From Lepus europaeus (lineage: Eukaryota; Chordata; Mammalia; Lagomorpha; Leporidae), in NCBI RefSeq assembly GCF_033115175.1, contig NC_084832.1, forward strand, positions 13,939,342 through 14,003,341: DNA of 64,000 bases. The letters run 5' to 3'. The position numbers and the translations under genes were made by a program. Shown here piece by piece: positions 36,201 to 42,772 of the stretch. Below the pieces are notes generated by a model. It ran no database searches and had not been told where the DNA came from. It saw only the letters and a list, made by a program, of their open reading frames with translations. Numbering within the stretch: position 1 is the first letter of the stretch; the number at the start of each line of letters is the position of its first letter.

Positions 36201-38293
36201 GATAGCTGCATGTCCACAGTTGTAGAGGATTCCAGAGAGCACCCTGGCATCTTCCACAGAACTCCGTCTTCGCCAGATGTTACCATGCTTGGCCTTAACC
36301 AGCTGTGTCGGTAGCCCATAGTCACGCACTAGCAATTCTGAGTCCTACGCAGGAAAACTATGTCAGTGACCACTGCCAGGTGTCGTGTTCAGTAGATTCT
36401 CATTCCCAAACAACCAGATGGCACCAGCTGTCCACACACACACACACACACACACGTGCTCATTTACACATCTGTGTCCCTTGTTACATTCCAGGTTCGG
36501 CTGAGGTCTCTTATAGTTCCCAGAAAACACAGCCAAGGCCTACCTTAAGGAGAAGCTAAAAAGTGTTACTGCTTTTAAGTGTATTAGACTCATGAGGCAG
36601 CTTGTGTTGATAAGCAAGTTAAATCGCTGCATGATTTTGTCCCAAACTATGGTTACATTTATTGCACCCCCATAGTGCTAAGCACTCCCCACTGAGGTAG
36701 AAAAGATAGCCCAGAGGAGCTGCATGATGCCTTCTGAGGCGACCTCCCAGTCTAGGAAGGGAGATGACGTGATTCATGTGACAAGCGTCTGGGGAGAGGC
36801 TATGGGGACAGGCAGGGAGGCTGCAGGGGATCCAGTGTGCAGGCCAGACGGCGCCTCCAGTGGGGGAAGGCCAGGCCGTGCTCGTGGCTCTGTTGGGAGC
36901 CTCCCCTGCAGACACAGAGCCTGTTCACCTGTGGATGTGTCCATTTAGCCAGGAGAGCAACTGGAGGCCAAAGCCCAAGAGACTCGTGTCTGTGCACGCA
37001 GGTCTTGTGCATACAATGGGAGTGTTCCGGGGTCTCGGGCCCCTTTCCTATTTAACTGACCTGACCTGATGCGTCTTTAGGGTGGAGCACGTTAATGCAG
37101 CGAGTTGGTTTGGTGAGGATCTCACAGGGACTCATCCGTTCTGCTTCCGCAGGCTCCTTCCAACATGAAGTCGGTGCTGCAAGCCGGGTGGCTGCTGACA
37201 GTGGCTGTGGGCAACATCATTGTGCTCATCGTGGCCGGCGTGGGCCAAATCAGCAAGCAGGTAGGAGCTGGTGTGCACCTGTGTCTTAGCTGTCAGCGCC
37301 CATCACACCGCCCACCCCAGCCCCCTGTGTTGACATGGTCACGGGAGCCAATAGCTAATAAATCACCAGAGAAGTCAGGGAGGGTGAGCAGACTGACCTT
37401 ATTTCTACTTGGTGTTACACAGTGGGCAACTCACAACCAAAGTAGCCAGACTGGGTTAACATGCAGGCACCCCATTGTGGTTTATGTCAGCGAATGCAGC
37501 TGAACAGCCCCAAACCAAACCCGTTTTCTAGAAACTTCTATAACACCTGAAGTTAAAGTCAGTCTAGAGGTGGTTGTAATGATTCCACCTACAATTAAAT
37601 GGGAGCTGTCTTTCACACCATAACCTACAGGATGCACGTGCTAGGGAGTGGCTGGTTACACCATCGGGGCAGTATTTCCTGCAACAGGTACCCTTGGCGG
37701 TGTGCGAATGCCACGTGCTCATGAGCTCAGGGGTGGGTGTCTTGTCTCGGCAAAGTTCAGCACATTCTTTTTGCCTCCAGGGTACTCCTTAGAGGTCTCC
37801 TGGTCCCCTTCCTCCCAGGGCCAGGGGCATGTCCTGACTTGGCTTTCTTAGAAATTATATTTTTCAAAAAGCCTTGTGTTTCTGCACCCCAGTACTGTTA
37901 GAAAATGGTCATCTGTCCGCTTGGACATTCAAGAAAAGCCGGGCGTTCAGTCTCGGAGTCGGTTGCCCACCAGCTTGCCAGAACAGTTTAATTTCAAAGC
38001 GTTTCCGTTTGGACATAGCAAGCAAACACTCGTGCACTGTCTACCCCAATGTGACCTGTCTTGTTTGCGTTCTCCCTGCACCAACTCCACCTGCTGCAAA
38101 GTGGGCCGAGTACGTCCTCTTTGCCGCCCTGCTCCTGGTCGTCTGTGTCATATTTGCCATCATGGCTCGATTCTATACGTACATCAACCCAGCTGAGATC
38201 GAGGCTCAGTTTGAAGAGGATGAGAAGAAAAAGAACCCAGAAAAGAACGACCTCTACACCTCGCTGGCGCCCGTCTCACAGACACAGATGTGA
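7950..38293 (+). CDS. SLC15A1: SLC15A1 (PEPT1) H+/oligopeptide cotransporter, exons 2-23
   Basis: Encodes the proton-coupled di/tripeptide transporter of intestinal and renal brush-border membrane (POT/PTR2 family, major facilitator fold, 12 TM helices). Seen: 22 exons with AG/GT boundaries and unbroken phase. Exons total 2120 nt; with the four missing start bases (ATGG) this gives 707 codons plus stop. The POT ExxER motif is E23-F-C-E26-R27, and the PTR2 signature F-Y-x-x-I-N-x-G-S is F166-S174. Functional residues known from human PEPT1 fall at the same numbers: H57 (proton binding), Y167, N171, R282, W294; human E595 corresponds to E594 here. A large extracellular domain (about 384-580) lies between TM9 and TM10, with sequons at N439, N498 and N513; N50 is another sequon in the first loop. 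The acidic/lysine-rich C-tail ends in QTQM. No stop, frameshift or lost splice site was seen, so the copy looks functional. Exon 1 and the promoter are not identified here. Confidence 0.98.
8280..8361 (+). CDS. SLC15A1: SLC15A1 exon 3
   Basis: Acceptor cttggccag, donor gtaact. Encodes residues 8-34 and the first base of codon 35: TM1 with the POT-family E23xxE26R27F28 motif followed by Y30-Y31-G32, the proton/peptide-coupling motif of the family. Confidence 0.97.
8370..8384 (-). promoter_or_regulatory. CTCF-like motif in intron 3
   Basis: gcgccccctggcggc is the reverse complement of a 15-bp CTCF core match with one difference from GCCACCAGGGGGCGC. It lies 9 bp into the 100-bp intron between exons 3 and 4. 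Motif only; occupancy not known. Confidence 0.45.
8462..8603 (+). CDS. SLC15A1: SLC15A1 exon 4
   Basis: Acceptor gcgcaaag, donor gtgagt. Encodes A35 to the split K82. It holds the N50-L-S sequon of the first extracellular loop, essential H57 at the start of TM2, and the cytosolic loop motif D-A-W-L-G-K-F-K. It is separated from exon 3 by only 100 bp. Confidence 0.97.
9054..9173 (+). CDS. SLC15A1: SLC15A1 exon 5
   Basis: Acceptor cccaacacag, donor gtgagt. Completes K82 and runs to the split V122: TM3 ([15 protein letters not shown]) and the following extracellular loop ([18 protein letters not shown]). Confidence 0.97.
9383..9769 (-). mobile_element. CSINE (intron 5)
   Basis: Left end ttcttaaagatttatttta with a GA-rich stretch, then ctggttcactccccaa; right end ggccacagctccggcccc. 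Antisense to SLC15A1. Confidence 0.88.
10165..10300 (+). repeat. MIR fossil (intron 5)
   Basis: Order of MIR landmarks in decayed form: agagcccggctggccttaag, tggttatgtcaactcaagaa, cctctgtgccttgtgagtta. Confidence 0.55.
11325..11424 (+). CDS. SLC15A1: SLC15A1 exon 6
   Basis: Acceptor tctctctctag, donor gtaaga. Encodes V122-Q155: TM4 plus the highly conserved cytosolic loop [17 protein letters not shown], a POT-family hallmark. Confidence 0.98.
11615..11705 (+). CDS. SLC15A1: SLC15A1 exon 7
   Basis: Acceptor tccataacag, donor gtgaga. Encodes E156-R185 and the first base of codon 186: TM5 with the PTR2 signature F-Y-L-A-I-N-A-G-S. This includes Y167 and N171, which contact peptide in characterised POT transporters. 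Confidence 0.98.
12512..12827 (-). mobile_element. CSINE (intron 7)
   Basis: Left end tttatttatttgaaaggcaa; right end gccacagcactggccc. Flanked by near-identical agataagttttttta and agatagttttttaa, read as the target-site duplication. Confidence 0.88.
12990..13042. repeat. (CCCCT)n simple repeat (intron 7)
   Basis: About eight to nine units of ccctc/cctcc, grading into CTTCT and (TTTC)n up to 13075 where a CSINE starts. Confidence 0.9.
13075..13385 (-). mobile_element. CSINE (intron 7)
   Basis: Left end caagattttatttatttgag; right end gccacagtgccagcccc. Preceded directly by the CCCCT/CTTT simple-repeat tract. Confidence 0.88.
14117..14200 (+). CDS. SLC15A1: SLC15A1 exon 8
   Basis: Acceptor ctcccaag, donor gtaagt. 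Encodes V186 (split) to I214 (split): [14 protein letters not shown], then TM6. Confidence 0.97.
   Translation, partial: FNNVEFTLNKLATHWPLGFPLSSWLCP
15738..16028 (-). pseudogene. U2-snRNA-headed retropseudogene (chimeric?)
   Basis: Reading the - strand from 16028, the first about 32 nt match the 5' end of U2 snRNA, including tcgcttctcggccttttggc. The similarity then drops sharply. About 235 nt of unrelated sequence follow, ending in aataaa and an A-rich tail (T-run at 15738-15758 on +). This is the structure left by L1 reverse transcriptase switching template. Not a functional U2 gene: only the 5' stem is present. Lies in SLC15A1 intron 8. Confidence 0.65.
16245..16327 (+). CDS. SLC15A1: SLC15A1 exon 9
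   Basis: Acceptor tgccccccag, donor gtaagt. Encodes I214-G241: the end of TM6 and the start of the long basic cytosolic loop ([12 protein letters not shown]). Confidence 0.97.
17669..17960 (+). mobile_element. Diverged CSINE variant (intron 9)
   Basis: Head ggggcaggtgtttggcctag, then agctccctgctattgcacac and the CSINE-like body. A subfamily unlike the tttgcggcgc type. Confidence 0.75.
18445..18531 (+). CDS. SLC15A1: SLC15A1 exon 10
   Basis: Acceptor ccttccttcag, donor gtaagt. Encodes F242-D270 in phase 0: the central cytosolic loop between TM6 and TM7, rich in Arg/Lys (K-N-R-F-R-H-R-S-K) and ending [10 protein letters not shown]. Confidence 0.98.
19094..19183 (+). CDS. SLC15A1: SLC15A1 exon 11
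   Basis: Acceptor caattgcag, donor gtaacg. Encodes E271-Q300: TM7. R282 and W294 sit at exactly the positions shown by mutagenesis of human PEPT1 to affect transport. D298 follows near the membrane face. Confidence 0.98.
19305..19489. mobile_element. Short inverted-repeat (mariner-like?) element, intron 11
   Basis: Ends aaaaatttcatgga at the left and tccatgaattttta at the right, complementary over about 12 of 14 bases, about 185 bp apart. No coding capacity. A related copy lies at about 49290-49440. Family not named with certainty. Confidence 0.5.
19528..19845 (+). mobile_element. CSINE (intron 11), 17-bp target-site duplication
   Basis: Head ccggcactctggctcaaca, tail ctctgcctgtcaaaa. Flanked by aagaaaaaaaactctag at 19511-19527 and 19846-19862, identical. 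Confidence 0.93.
19953..20123 (-). mobile_element. Truncated CSINE (intron 11)
   Basis: Starts mid-element at caggtctctcccatggg and runs to the head end caatgccagcccc. The 3' half of the element is missing. Confidence 0.85.
20296..20460 (+). repeat. MIR fossil (intron 11)
   Basis: ccatgtagtagctgggtgac and the following block ending cagtacgcagtgactgttgg follow the MIR order. Confidence 0.5.
21054..21394 (+). mobile_element. CSINE just upstream of exon 12
   Basis: Head atggggccagcactgtggca, with a (CT)n block, ctgcctttcaaataa and an A-rich tail. Flanked by the exact 15-bp duplication agaaaggcacattcc at 21039-21053 and 21395-21409. Only 31 bp remain between the second copy and exon 12 at 21441. 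Confidence 0.95.
21441..21485 (+). CDS. SLC15A1: SLC15A1 exon 12 (45 bp)
   Basis: Acceptor tgtttttaag, donor gtaagt. Encodes G301-I315 (starts G-S-R-W-T-L-Q, ends M-S-G-R-I), the extracellular loop after TM7. The exon is in frame and small, has a weak pyrimidine tract, and has a CSINE target-site duplication ending 32 bp upstream. It is therefore a candidate for skipping. Confidence 0.97.
21614..21646 (+). CDS. SLC15A1: SLC15A1 exon 13 (33 bp)
   Basis: Acceptor ctatttttag, donor gtaagg. Encodes G316-Q326 ([11 protein letters not shown]), in frame, between two introns of 128 and 81 bp. Confidence 0.96.
21728..21816 (+). CDS. SLC15A1: SLC15A1 exon 14
   Basis: Acceptor tcatccgcag, donor gtaggt. 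Encodes T327 to the split T356: TM8 ([15 protein letters not shown]) and the following loop C-G-L-N-F-T. Confidence 0.97.
22295..22376 (+). CDS. SLC15A1: SLC15A1 exon 15
   Basis: Acceptor gtccctcccag, donor gtgagt. Encodes T356-D383: S-L-K-K-M-T-V-G then TM9 ([12 protein letters not shown]), ending at the start of the extracellular domain. Confidence 0.97.
22965..23440 (-). repeat. Ancient L1 3' end, antisense (intron 15)
   Basis: Contains gtgtctggctaatttccctc, atcctcaaggttccttcact, ttttaaggctgaataagatc and gttgtttatccacgcatctg, the antisense form of old L1 3' sequence. Many substitutions, no ORF. Confidence 0.75.
23513..23615. repeat. GA / GGGGGA purine tract (intron 15)
   Basis: (GA)n passing into GGGGGA and GGGAGA units for about 100 bp, all purine on the + strand. 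Confidence 0.9.
24070..24189 (+). CDS. SLC15A1: SLC15A1 exon 16
   Basis: Acceptor ttttgctcag, donor gtaagt. Encodes K384-Q423, the first strands of the large extracellular domain ([14 protein letters not shown], then S-L-P-G-Q-T-V-T-L). In frame at both ends. Confidence 0.97.
24304..24728 (-). mobile_element. CSINE with terminal (CT)n, including target-site duplications
   Basis: Body 24355-24716 in reverse orientation. The 12-bp duplication aggcttcagtct (24304-24315) / aggcctcagtct (24717-24728) flanks it with one mismatch. A (CT)n run of about 42 bp lies between the duplication and the SINE tail, that is (GA)n at the sense 3' end. Confidence 0.85.
24797..25132 (+). mobile_element. CSINE inserted in a hAT-like repeat (intron 16)
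   Basis: Head ggactggcactgtggcatag. Tail ctgctttcaaatagatacat is interrupted by another CSINE. Outer duplication aaaatgcagact (24785-24796) / aaaatgtagact (25473-25484). Confidence 0.88.
25133..25454 (-). mobile_element. CSINE nested in the tail of the preceding CSINE
   Basis: Reverse orientation, from the T-run and gacaggcagagtggatagtg to ccacggcgtcggcc. Exact 18-bp duplication tcaaatagatacattttt at 25115-25132 and 25455-25472. Confidence 0.95.
25559..25740 (+). mobile_element. MER5A-like hAT DNA transposon fossil (intron 16)
   Basis: Starts cactggttct, then tttgcccccacggggacatt and a diverged remainder in the MER5A order. Opposite orientation to the copy at 63434. Confidence 0.65.
25757..25880. 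mobile_element. hAT-like MER fossil (intron 16)
   Basis: Text ggggctctcactgtaggtcg ... ggagtctcctggagagcttt ... gtccacccccagat has the order of the widespread short hAT-type MER repeats. Confidence 0.45.
26255..26398 (+). CDS. SLC15A1: SLC15A1 exon 17
   Basis: Acceptor ccacctccag, donor gtaagt. Encodes T424-V471 of the extracellular domain, including sequon N439-I-T and the conserved block [14 protein letters not shown]. Residues about 442-454 look divergent from the rabbit protein as I recall it. Confidence 0.97.
26580..26740 (-). mobile_element. Truncated CSINE (intron 17)
   Basis: Left end agatttatttattcacttga, then ggttcactccctcaatggcc. Breaks off after ccaggagccaggagc into a CA/TG-rich stretch. 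Confidence 0.8.
26935..27262 (+). mobile_element. CSINE (intron 17)
   Basis: Head attaccagtgctgtggtata, body with ttcgagacctggctgctccg (B-box-like), (CT)n tract 27171-27240, tail ctgactttcaagtaatgaag. Confidence 0.88.
27608..27657 (+). CDS. SLC15A1: SLC15A1 exon 18
   Basis: Acceptor ttttctctctcag, donor gtaggt. Encodes V472 to the split R488 ([16 protein letters not shown]). It is followed by the gene's largest visible intron (7486 bp). Confidence 0.97.
28609..28923 (+). mobile_element. CSINE in L1 remnant (intron 18)
   Basis: Head ggccggcgccgcggctcac, tail ctgcctgtca followed by about 20 A. Splits ancient L1 sequence (caaaggcagaggaactacaa to its left, ctatggtagtcaaaacaaaa to its right). 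Confidence 0.92.
29222..29546 (-). mobile_element. CSINE (intron 18)
   Basis: Left end taagatttattttagttatt, right end gccattgtgccagccc. Flanked by ccagtttcattctt (29202-29215) and ccagtctcattctt (29547-29560), one mismatch. Confidence 0.9.
29580..29927 (+). mobile_element. CSINE (intron 18)
   Basis: Head ggctggcactgtggctcaac, body of the ccttgcggcgccgg subtype, tail ctgcctgtcaaaaatttta. Confidence 0.9.
30003..30363 (+). mobile_element. CSINE (intron 18)
   Basis: Head gaggtcagcgctgtggtgca, (CT)n at 30266-30309, tail aaataaataaaataaatctt. Duplication aagaatatacaaagt (29988-30002) / aagaatacacaaagt (30364-30378), inside L1 sequence. Confidence 0.92.
30764..31105 (-). mobile_element. CSINE (intron 18)
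   Basis: Starts with a T-run and agatttatttattgacttga, (GA)n 30824-30855, and ends ccacaaagccagcccc. Likely imperfect duplication gaactcgattctt / gaagctctattctt. Confidence 0.88.
31459..32365 (-). mobile_element. Younger lagomorph L1, 5'-truncated 3' end
   Basis: Sense strand is -. T-run at the left (poly(A) tail), then a C/T-rich block (31530-31590), the purine-rich tract typical of L1 3' UTRs. Exact 16-bp duplication acaacccaatttttta at 31443-31458 and 32366-32381. No ORF remains. A block of about 160 bp occurs twice inside (31604-31767 and 31843-32000). Confidence 0.88.
32927..33250 (+). mobile_element. Diverged CSINE variant (intron 18)
   Basis: Head gctagggggagcttttggcg, body with gttcaattcttggctccact, (CT)n 33198-33230. 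Splits the L1 end at tatgcta. Confidence 0.8.
35144..35251 (+). CDS. SLC15A1: SLC15A1 exon 19
   Basis: Acceptor tctgttgcag, donor gtaagt. Encodes R488 (split) to V524 (split): second lobe of the extracellular domain, with sequons N498-I-T and N513-A-S. Confidence 0.97.
35348..35456 (+). CDS. SLC15A1: SLC15A1 exon 20
   Basis: Acceptor tctcttaacag, donor gtcagc. Encodes the end of V524 through Q560 ([14 protein letters not shown], then [10 protein letters not shown]). Only 96 bp separate it from exon 19. Confidence 0.97.
36018..36161 (+). CDS. SLC15A1: SLC15A1 exon 21
   Basis: Acceptor ttggtgtag, donor gtgtct. Encodes A561-Q608: the end of the extracellular domain and TM10. E594 in S-G-E-V-V-F-S is the counterpart of human E595, which is functionally important. 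Confidence 0.97.
36433..36455. repeat. (CA)n microsatellite (intron 21)
   Basis: About 11 CA units. Confidence 0.9.
37153..37260 (+). CDS. SLC15A1: SLC15A1 exon 22
   Basis: Acceptor gcttccgcag, donor gtagga. Encodes A609-Q644 in phase 0: A-P-S-N-M-K-S then TM11 ([16 protein letters not shown]). Confidence 0.98.
38102..38293 (+). CDS. SLC15A1: SLC15A1 exon 23, terminal coding part
   Basis: Acceptor acctgctgcaaag. Encodes W645-M707 and stop TGA (38291-38293): TM12 ([16 protein letters not shown]) and the cytosolic tail with an acidic/lysine stretch (E-E-D-E-K-K-K-N) ending S-Q-T-Q-M. An upstream open frame runs into this exon from intron 22, but the conserved protein begins at the splice acceptor. 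Confidence 0.98.
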   Translation, partial: WAEYVLFAALLLVVCVIFAIMARFYTYINPAEIEAQFEEDEKKKNPEKNDLYTSLAPVSQTQM

Positions 38294-38486
38294 GTCTGGA
38301 GGCAGCGTAGGAGGCCCACGCGCGGCGTGCACCGTGACCTCCGTCCGAGGGTACAGGACATACCCCTGGGCGGCCCTGGAAGGGGAGGACTTGGGAACTG
38401 TGAACCAGACCACGAAAGCTATGTTCTGAGCAGCCAGCGATGAGTCCAAAACTCTGAAAGAAATATTGTTGAAAGTCTTATTTAAA

Positions 38487-38507
38487 ACACACACACACAC
38501 ACACACT
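38487..38507. repeat. (CA)n microsatellite in SLC15A1 3' UTR
   Basis: About 10 CA units roughly 195 bp after the stop codon, transcribed in the mRNA. Confidence 0.9.
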
Positions 38508-38841
38508 TTTCCAACACTGACAGCCTACCCCATGTTAACTCCTTCTCTACCAATGCAAATGATGTTATTTTGGACTAACTTAATTTTGAACAATGTTCTG
38601 TGTTGCTTGTATTCTAACATTCTTACGAAAAGCAATGCTAAGAGAGGCAGGAGGCAATGCCAAAGTTGAATTTGTAGGTTTTGGAAAGGTATATACTACA
38701 TATTACCTAGTATTAACTGAAAACCTCAACTTTGAGGTTTTGTTCTATTTTTTCCACTCCTTACCTCTTTTTAACCTGTGTGTAACTCAAAAGGACCACT
38801 CAGATAAAGGCCAGTAAAGATTTTTTTTGCCGTTTTGATGA

Positions 38842-38852
38842 AATAAAATAAA
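38842..38852 (+). terminator. Overlapping AATAAA poly(A) signals of SLC15A1
   Basis: AATAAA at 38842-38847 and again at 38847-38852, about 550 bp after the stop codon, preceded by a T-rich stretch. The position suits the single 3' end of SLC15A1 mRNA. Confidence 0.75.
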
Positions 38853-39202
38853 ATCATGTTCTTAAGACTAAGTGTTTGAATGTCTTTGCAGAGTCCAAAA
38901 TATTGTTATCTGCTTATAAAATCAGGACATGTTCCCCAAGCTTTCATCACAAGCTCATAGAAGCATTAACAAAAGAAAAGCCCACGTAGGATAAGTCCCA
39001 AGGATGTGAAACATCGAAGTTTGTTCTTCTTGGTTCTGTTTTTTTTCCCTGGGAAATAGAAAGAAATTTCTCTTGTATTCTATGTGCAGGTCTGTGTACC
39101 AGCTGCTAGTGTTTCTCCTCTACACTCATGAGTGTTTTTCTACTTAAGTTAAAGAGTCTTGTAAGCCCTTACTGCCTAATCCATCCTGTAGGTATTTATC
39201 AT

Positions 39203-39868
39203 TTTTAAAAATATTTATTATGGCCAGCGCTGTGGCTCACTTGGCTAATCCTCCGCCTGCGGTGCTGGCACTCCAGGTTCTAGTCCCGGTTGGGGCGCCA
39301 GATTCTGTCCCAGTTGCTCCTCTTCCAGTCCAGCTCTTTGCTGTGGGGCGGGAAGTCAATGGAGGGTGGCCCAAGTGCTTGGGCCCTGCACCCGCATGGG
39401 AGACCAGGAGAAGCACCTGGCTCCTGGCTTTGGATCAGCACGATGCACCGGCCGTAGCAGCCATTTGGGGGGGTGAACCAATGGAAGGATGACCTTTCTC
39501 TCTGTCTCTCTCTCTCTCACTGTCTAACTCTGCCTGTCAAAAATAAATAAATAAATAAAAATTTTAAAAAATAAAAATATTTATTTCATCTGACAGAGAC
39601 AGAGAGAACTTCATCTACTGGTTTACTCTGCAGATGTCCACAATGGCTGGGGCCGGACCAGGCTGAGGTCAGGAGCTGAGAACTCAAGCCAGGTCTCCCA
39701 CGTGGGTGGCAGGGACCCAGGTACTTAAGGCATCGTCTGCTGCCTCTCGGGGTGCACGAGAGCAAGGAGCTGGAGTCAGAAGTGGAGCTGGGACTTGCAC
39801 TCAGGCGTTCTAATGTGCAATGTGGGCATCTGAGTGGGGGCTTAACCACTATGCCAAAAGACCACTTC
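39203..39868 (-). mobile_element. Diverged CSINE, split by the nested copy
   Basis: Left stub tttttaaaaatatttatt, resumes at 39586 with catctgacagagacagagag and runs to accactatgccaaaag. Confidence 0.75.
39220..39571 (+). mobile_element. CSINE nested in a CSINE, downstream of SLC15A1
   Basis: Head atggccagcgctgtggctca, tail ctgcctgtcaaaaataaata. Exact 14-bp duplication taaaaatatttatt at 39206-39219 and 39572-39585. Confidence 0.92.
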
Positions 39869-39993
39869 TAGATAGTTCTCATTTAACCGCCCCAGGTGTC
39901 AGACGCAGCGTGAGTCTACCTTGGCATTCCTATACAACAAGGCGACAGTTCTTACTCAGACTTGTCACAGCTCTGAAGATTGAGAGTGGTCCC

Positions 39994-40304
39994 GGGACCG
40001 GCGCTGTGGCACAGCGGGTGAAAGCCCTGACTTGAAGCACCGGCATCCCATATGGATGCCGGTTCTGGTCCCGGCTGCTCCTCTTCTGATCCAGCTCTCT
40101 GCTATGGCCTGGGAAAGCAGTAGAAGATGGCCCAAATCCTTGGGCCCCTGCACTCATGTGGGAGACCTGGAGGAAGCTCCTGGCTCCTGGCTTTAGATCG
40201 GCTTCTGGCCGGCCATTGCGGAGTGAACCAGTAGATGGAAGACCTCTTTCTCTGTCTCTACCTCTCTCTGTAACTCTGTCTTTCAAATAAATAAAATAAA
40301 TCTT

Positions 40305-40342
<38 letters not shown>
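39994..40342 (+). mobile_element. CSINE with terminal (GA)n
   Basis: Head gggaccggcgctgtggcaca, tail caaataaataaaataaatct, then (GA)n 40306-40347. Duplication gagagtggtccc at 39982-39993 and 40343-40354. Confidence 0.92.
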
Positions 40343-40350
<8 letters not shown>

Positions 40351-42029
40351 TCCCTGCGTTAGGAGGGCCGTCCGTGTTGGAGCTCTCAGAGGCTTCATGC
40401 ATAGGCTCACCATTGCATGAAGGGGAGATCCGAAGTCCACGGCGACCGATGCCCACGTGTGGCAAACGTTGCTGAACACATTGTCTAGCCTCAGCATCAA
40501 GCCCTAAGTCCTTGACTCAGCTTCGCAGGGCTCTCTTTCCTCTGGCCCGTTTGCCCTCTCTCCGCACGCTCTGATCCCACCAGTGCTGAGCTGCCTCTCA
40601 CTGCTGGAAGACACCAGTTCTCATTCCCCAGTCAAAGGCAAAGGCGACTCCGATGTGAGACACTAAGTCTGAGTCCCCCCTCCAACCCCTCCGCCTGGCT
40701 AAGTCCTCATTTGCAGGCCATTTCTCCCAGGAGCTCCCCTGCCCCCCCACACACACACACCCTCCCCAGGCAAGGGCTCCCCAGACTCCGTGACAACACA
40801 CTGCTCGCCTCCATGTGCCACAATTGTCTGGTTTTCCTAGCCCGAGAGCTCCGCATGTGATGGTCCACTGTTGACTCCCCAGGACATGGTGGTCCCCTGT
40901 GTGTTAAATAAACATTGAGCCATGAAGGGTGAATTGGAAAAAGTGGAGAACTGGCCAAATTGTTGGAATTGAATCCAAGCGTGATACGAGCAAGGCTAAC
41001 TCACCAACGGCTAATTCCCCCACTCCAATGGCTTCTGATTGACACCTTGCCGCCTTTGCCAGAGAAACTCGAAAACAGTTAACGTTGAGGAGCACCCCGT
41101 TTGCACTGCCTCGCTCCTGACAATGACTGGAAGAGAGCTAATCCTAACCCTCGCGAGACCTTCTAATCCCGACTCACCGGATGGCCACTGCCTAACTGTG
41201 GGAGACTCTGAACCTTTCATCTCCTCTCCTACGGAATAGCGGGAGCCCCAGACGAGCTCAGGCCTCACAGCTCCTTTGTCTGAGGCTGCCTGGCACACAG
41301 CACCTTCAAACCACTGGCCGCCCCAGAACTGACGCCAGTTTCATAGCGACACCTGCTTTGCCTGCCAACAGACTTGCTTCTTGGAAGGACACGAGGCGGC
41401 CCAGAGTGGGGCCAGGACTTTGCCTGCAGCTCTGAGCTGTCAGTCGGCTGCCTTTAACCACTGTTGCCAAGGAGAATCCAGAGAGACAGATGCCAGCACG
41501 CGGGGTTCTCTCTGCAAGACCTTGGACAGCAGCTGTCGGCAGGGGGCGGAGCCCCGTGCGGGAGGCGACCTCCGCTCTCCTGCTCACTCCTGGCAGCCCG
41601 TGTTGTTGATTCTGTGCCTTTCTCTAAATCCCACGCTGATCACGACGTAACCAGAATACTACACTGCCTCGCACCTTGGCTGAGATTCACCACGCGCTGG
41701 GGAGAGCTGGGGAAGCCCTGGAATGGAAGCGTGTGCACGGAGCATAGTAGGACTGCACAGCTTCTACCCAGACGCTGGAGTATTTTCATAAGTGCTTGCC
41801 GTGTGCCCACAAGTCTCATTCATCTTGGCCCATTCTGGCTTTGTTCCCGCGTGCTCCATAAATTTTTCTCACTTTGTGGATTTGCCTTATTTCTTTTGGG
41901 GGCACAGGAGTGTTTATTTTGAAATGTCTTTTAAACTCTGTAAAGTGACTTTGGCCGTTGTGTGTGTTTAAGCTTGCACACCATTTTAGCTATAGAGTTT
42001 TGGCACGCGTTCTATAATGGCTTGACAGT

Positions 42030-42400
42030 TATCGAGCACTGCCTCTGTGCACACAGCAGGCTAAGAACATCCCTGGATTAAGTGTGCCAGCACACCATCC
42101 CTGCGGGGTAGATGATGGGCACTGTCCCCATTTCACAGAAGCGGAAAAGGGCACAAACATACTGAGTCACGTGCCCGTGGCCACGCCCAGCCTGGCCCCA
42201 GAGCCTGGGCTGCCCGCCATGACACAGCCCTGGAGTAACTCAGTCTTAACCCTGTAACAACACCAAGGAAGCTTTTCTTACCCCATTTTAGACATAAGGA
42301 AACAGAGGACGAGCCCACATCAGTTGCCAATGCTCTGTACCCAGCAACTGGCTGAGCCAGGATCTGAACCCAAGCCCATCTGAGCAAAGCCAAACAGCTG
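42030..42400 (-). repeat. One or two MIR-type fossils
   Basis: tcgagcactgcctctgtgca with ccccatttcacagaagcgga, then a second set: ccattttagacataaggaaa and gagccaggatctgaacccaa. Antisense MIR order in both. Confidence 0.5.
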
Positions 42401-42485
42401 TCCCCATCTCTTCTCACTCCCAGAAAGCAGCCCTGCGATCGCCAAGGCCACAGCATGGGGGCAGGGATAGGGCAAAGAGTGTGCT

Positions 42486-42772
42486 GCAGGCCACAGGTGT
42501 CGTGGCGCGGGCAGTAGGGCTGCCCATGCCCATGTCAACACGAGTCCCAGCTCTTCCGCTTCCAATCCAGCTCCCCACTAATCCCTCTTAGGAGGCCGCA
42601 GTGCCGGCTCAAGCTCTTCCTTCCCTGGCACCCACGTGGGAGACCTGGGTGGGGTTTCAGCTCCTGGTCTTAGTTCTGGCTCATTACTGGCTGCTGCCGG
42701 CATGGGGGGTGGGGTGGGGGGAGTGGACCAGCAGATGAAGTCTGCCTTTCAAGTGAATGAAAAGAAGGAAAC
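42486..42772 (+). mobile_element. Diverged CSINE variant
   Basis: Body contains gctcttccgcttccaatcca, cccacgtgggagacctgggt and a tail ctgcctttcaagtgaatgaa. Confidence 0.75.

Larger units (their letters stand above)
38294..38870 (+). other. SLC15A1: SLC15A1 3' UTR
   Basis: Non-coding sequence between the TGA and the poly(A) signals. It includes a (CA)n tract at 38487-38507 and an AT-rich second half. The end is estimated about 20 bp after the AATAAA hexamers. No SINE interrupts it. Confidence 0.75.

Noticed and set aside
37874..38101. Open frame extending exon 23 upstream into intron 22
   Set aside because: Homology to PEPT1 begins exactly at the AG acceptor at 38101. The upstream codons have no counterpart, and exon 22 joins in phase at 38102.
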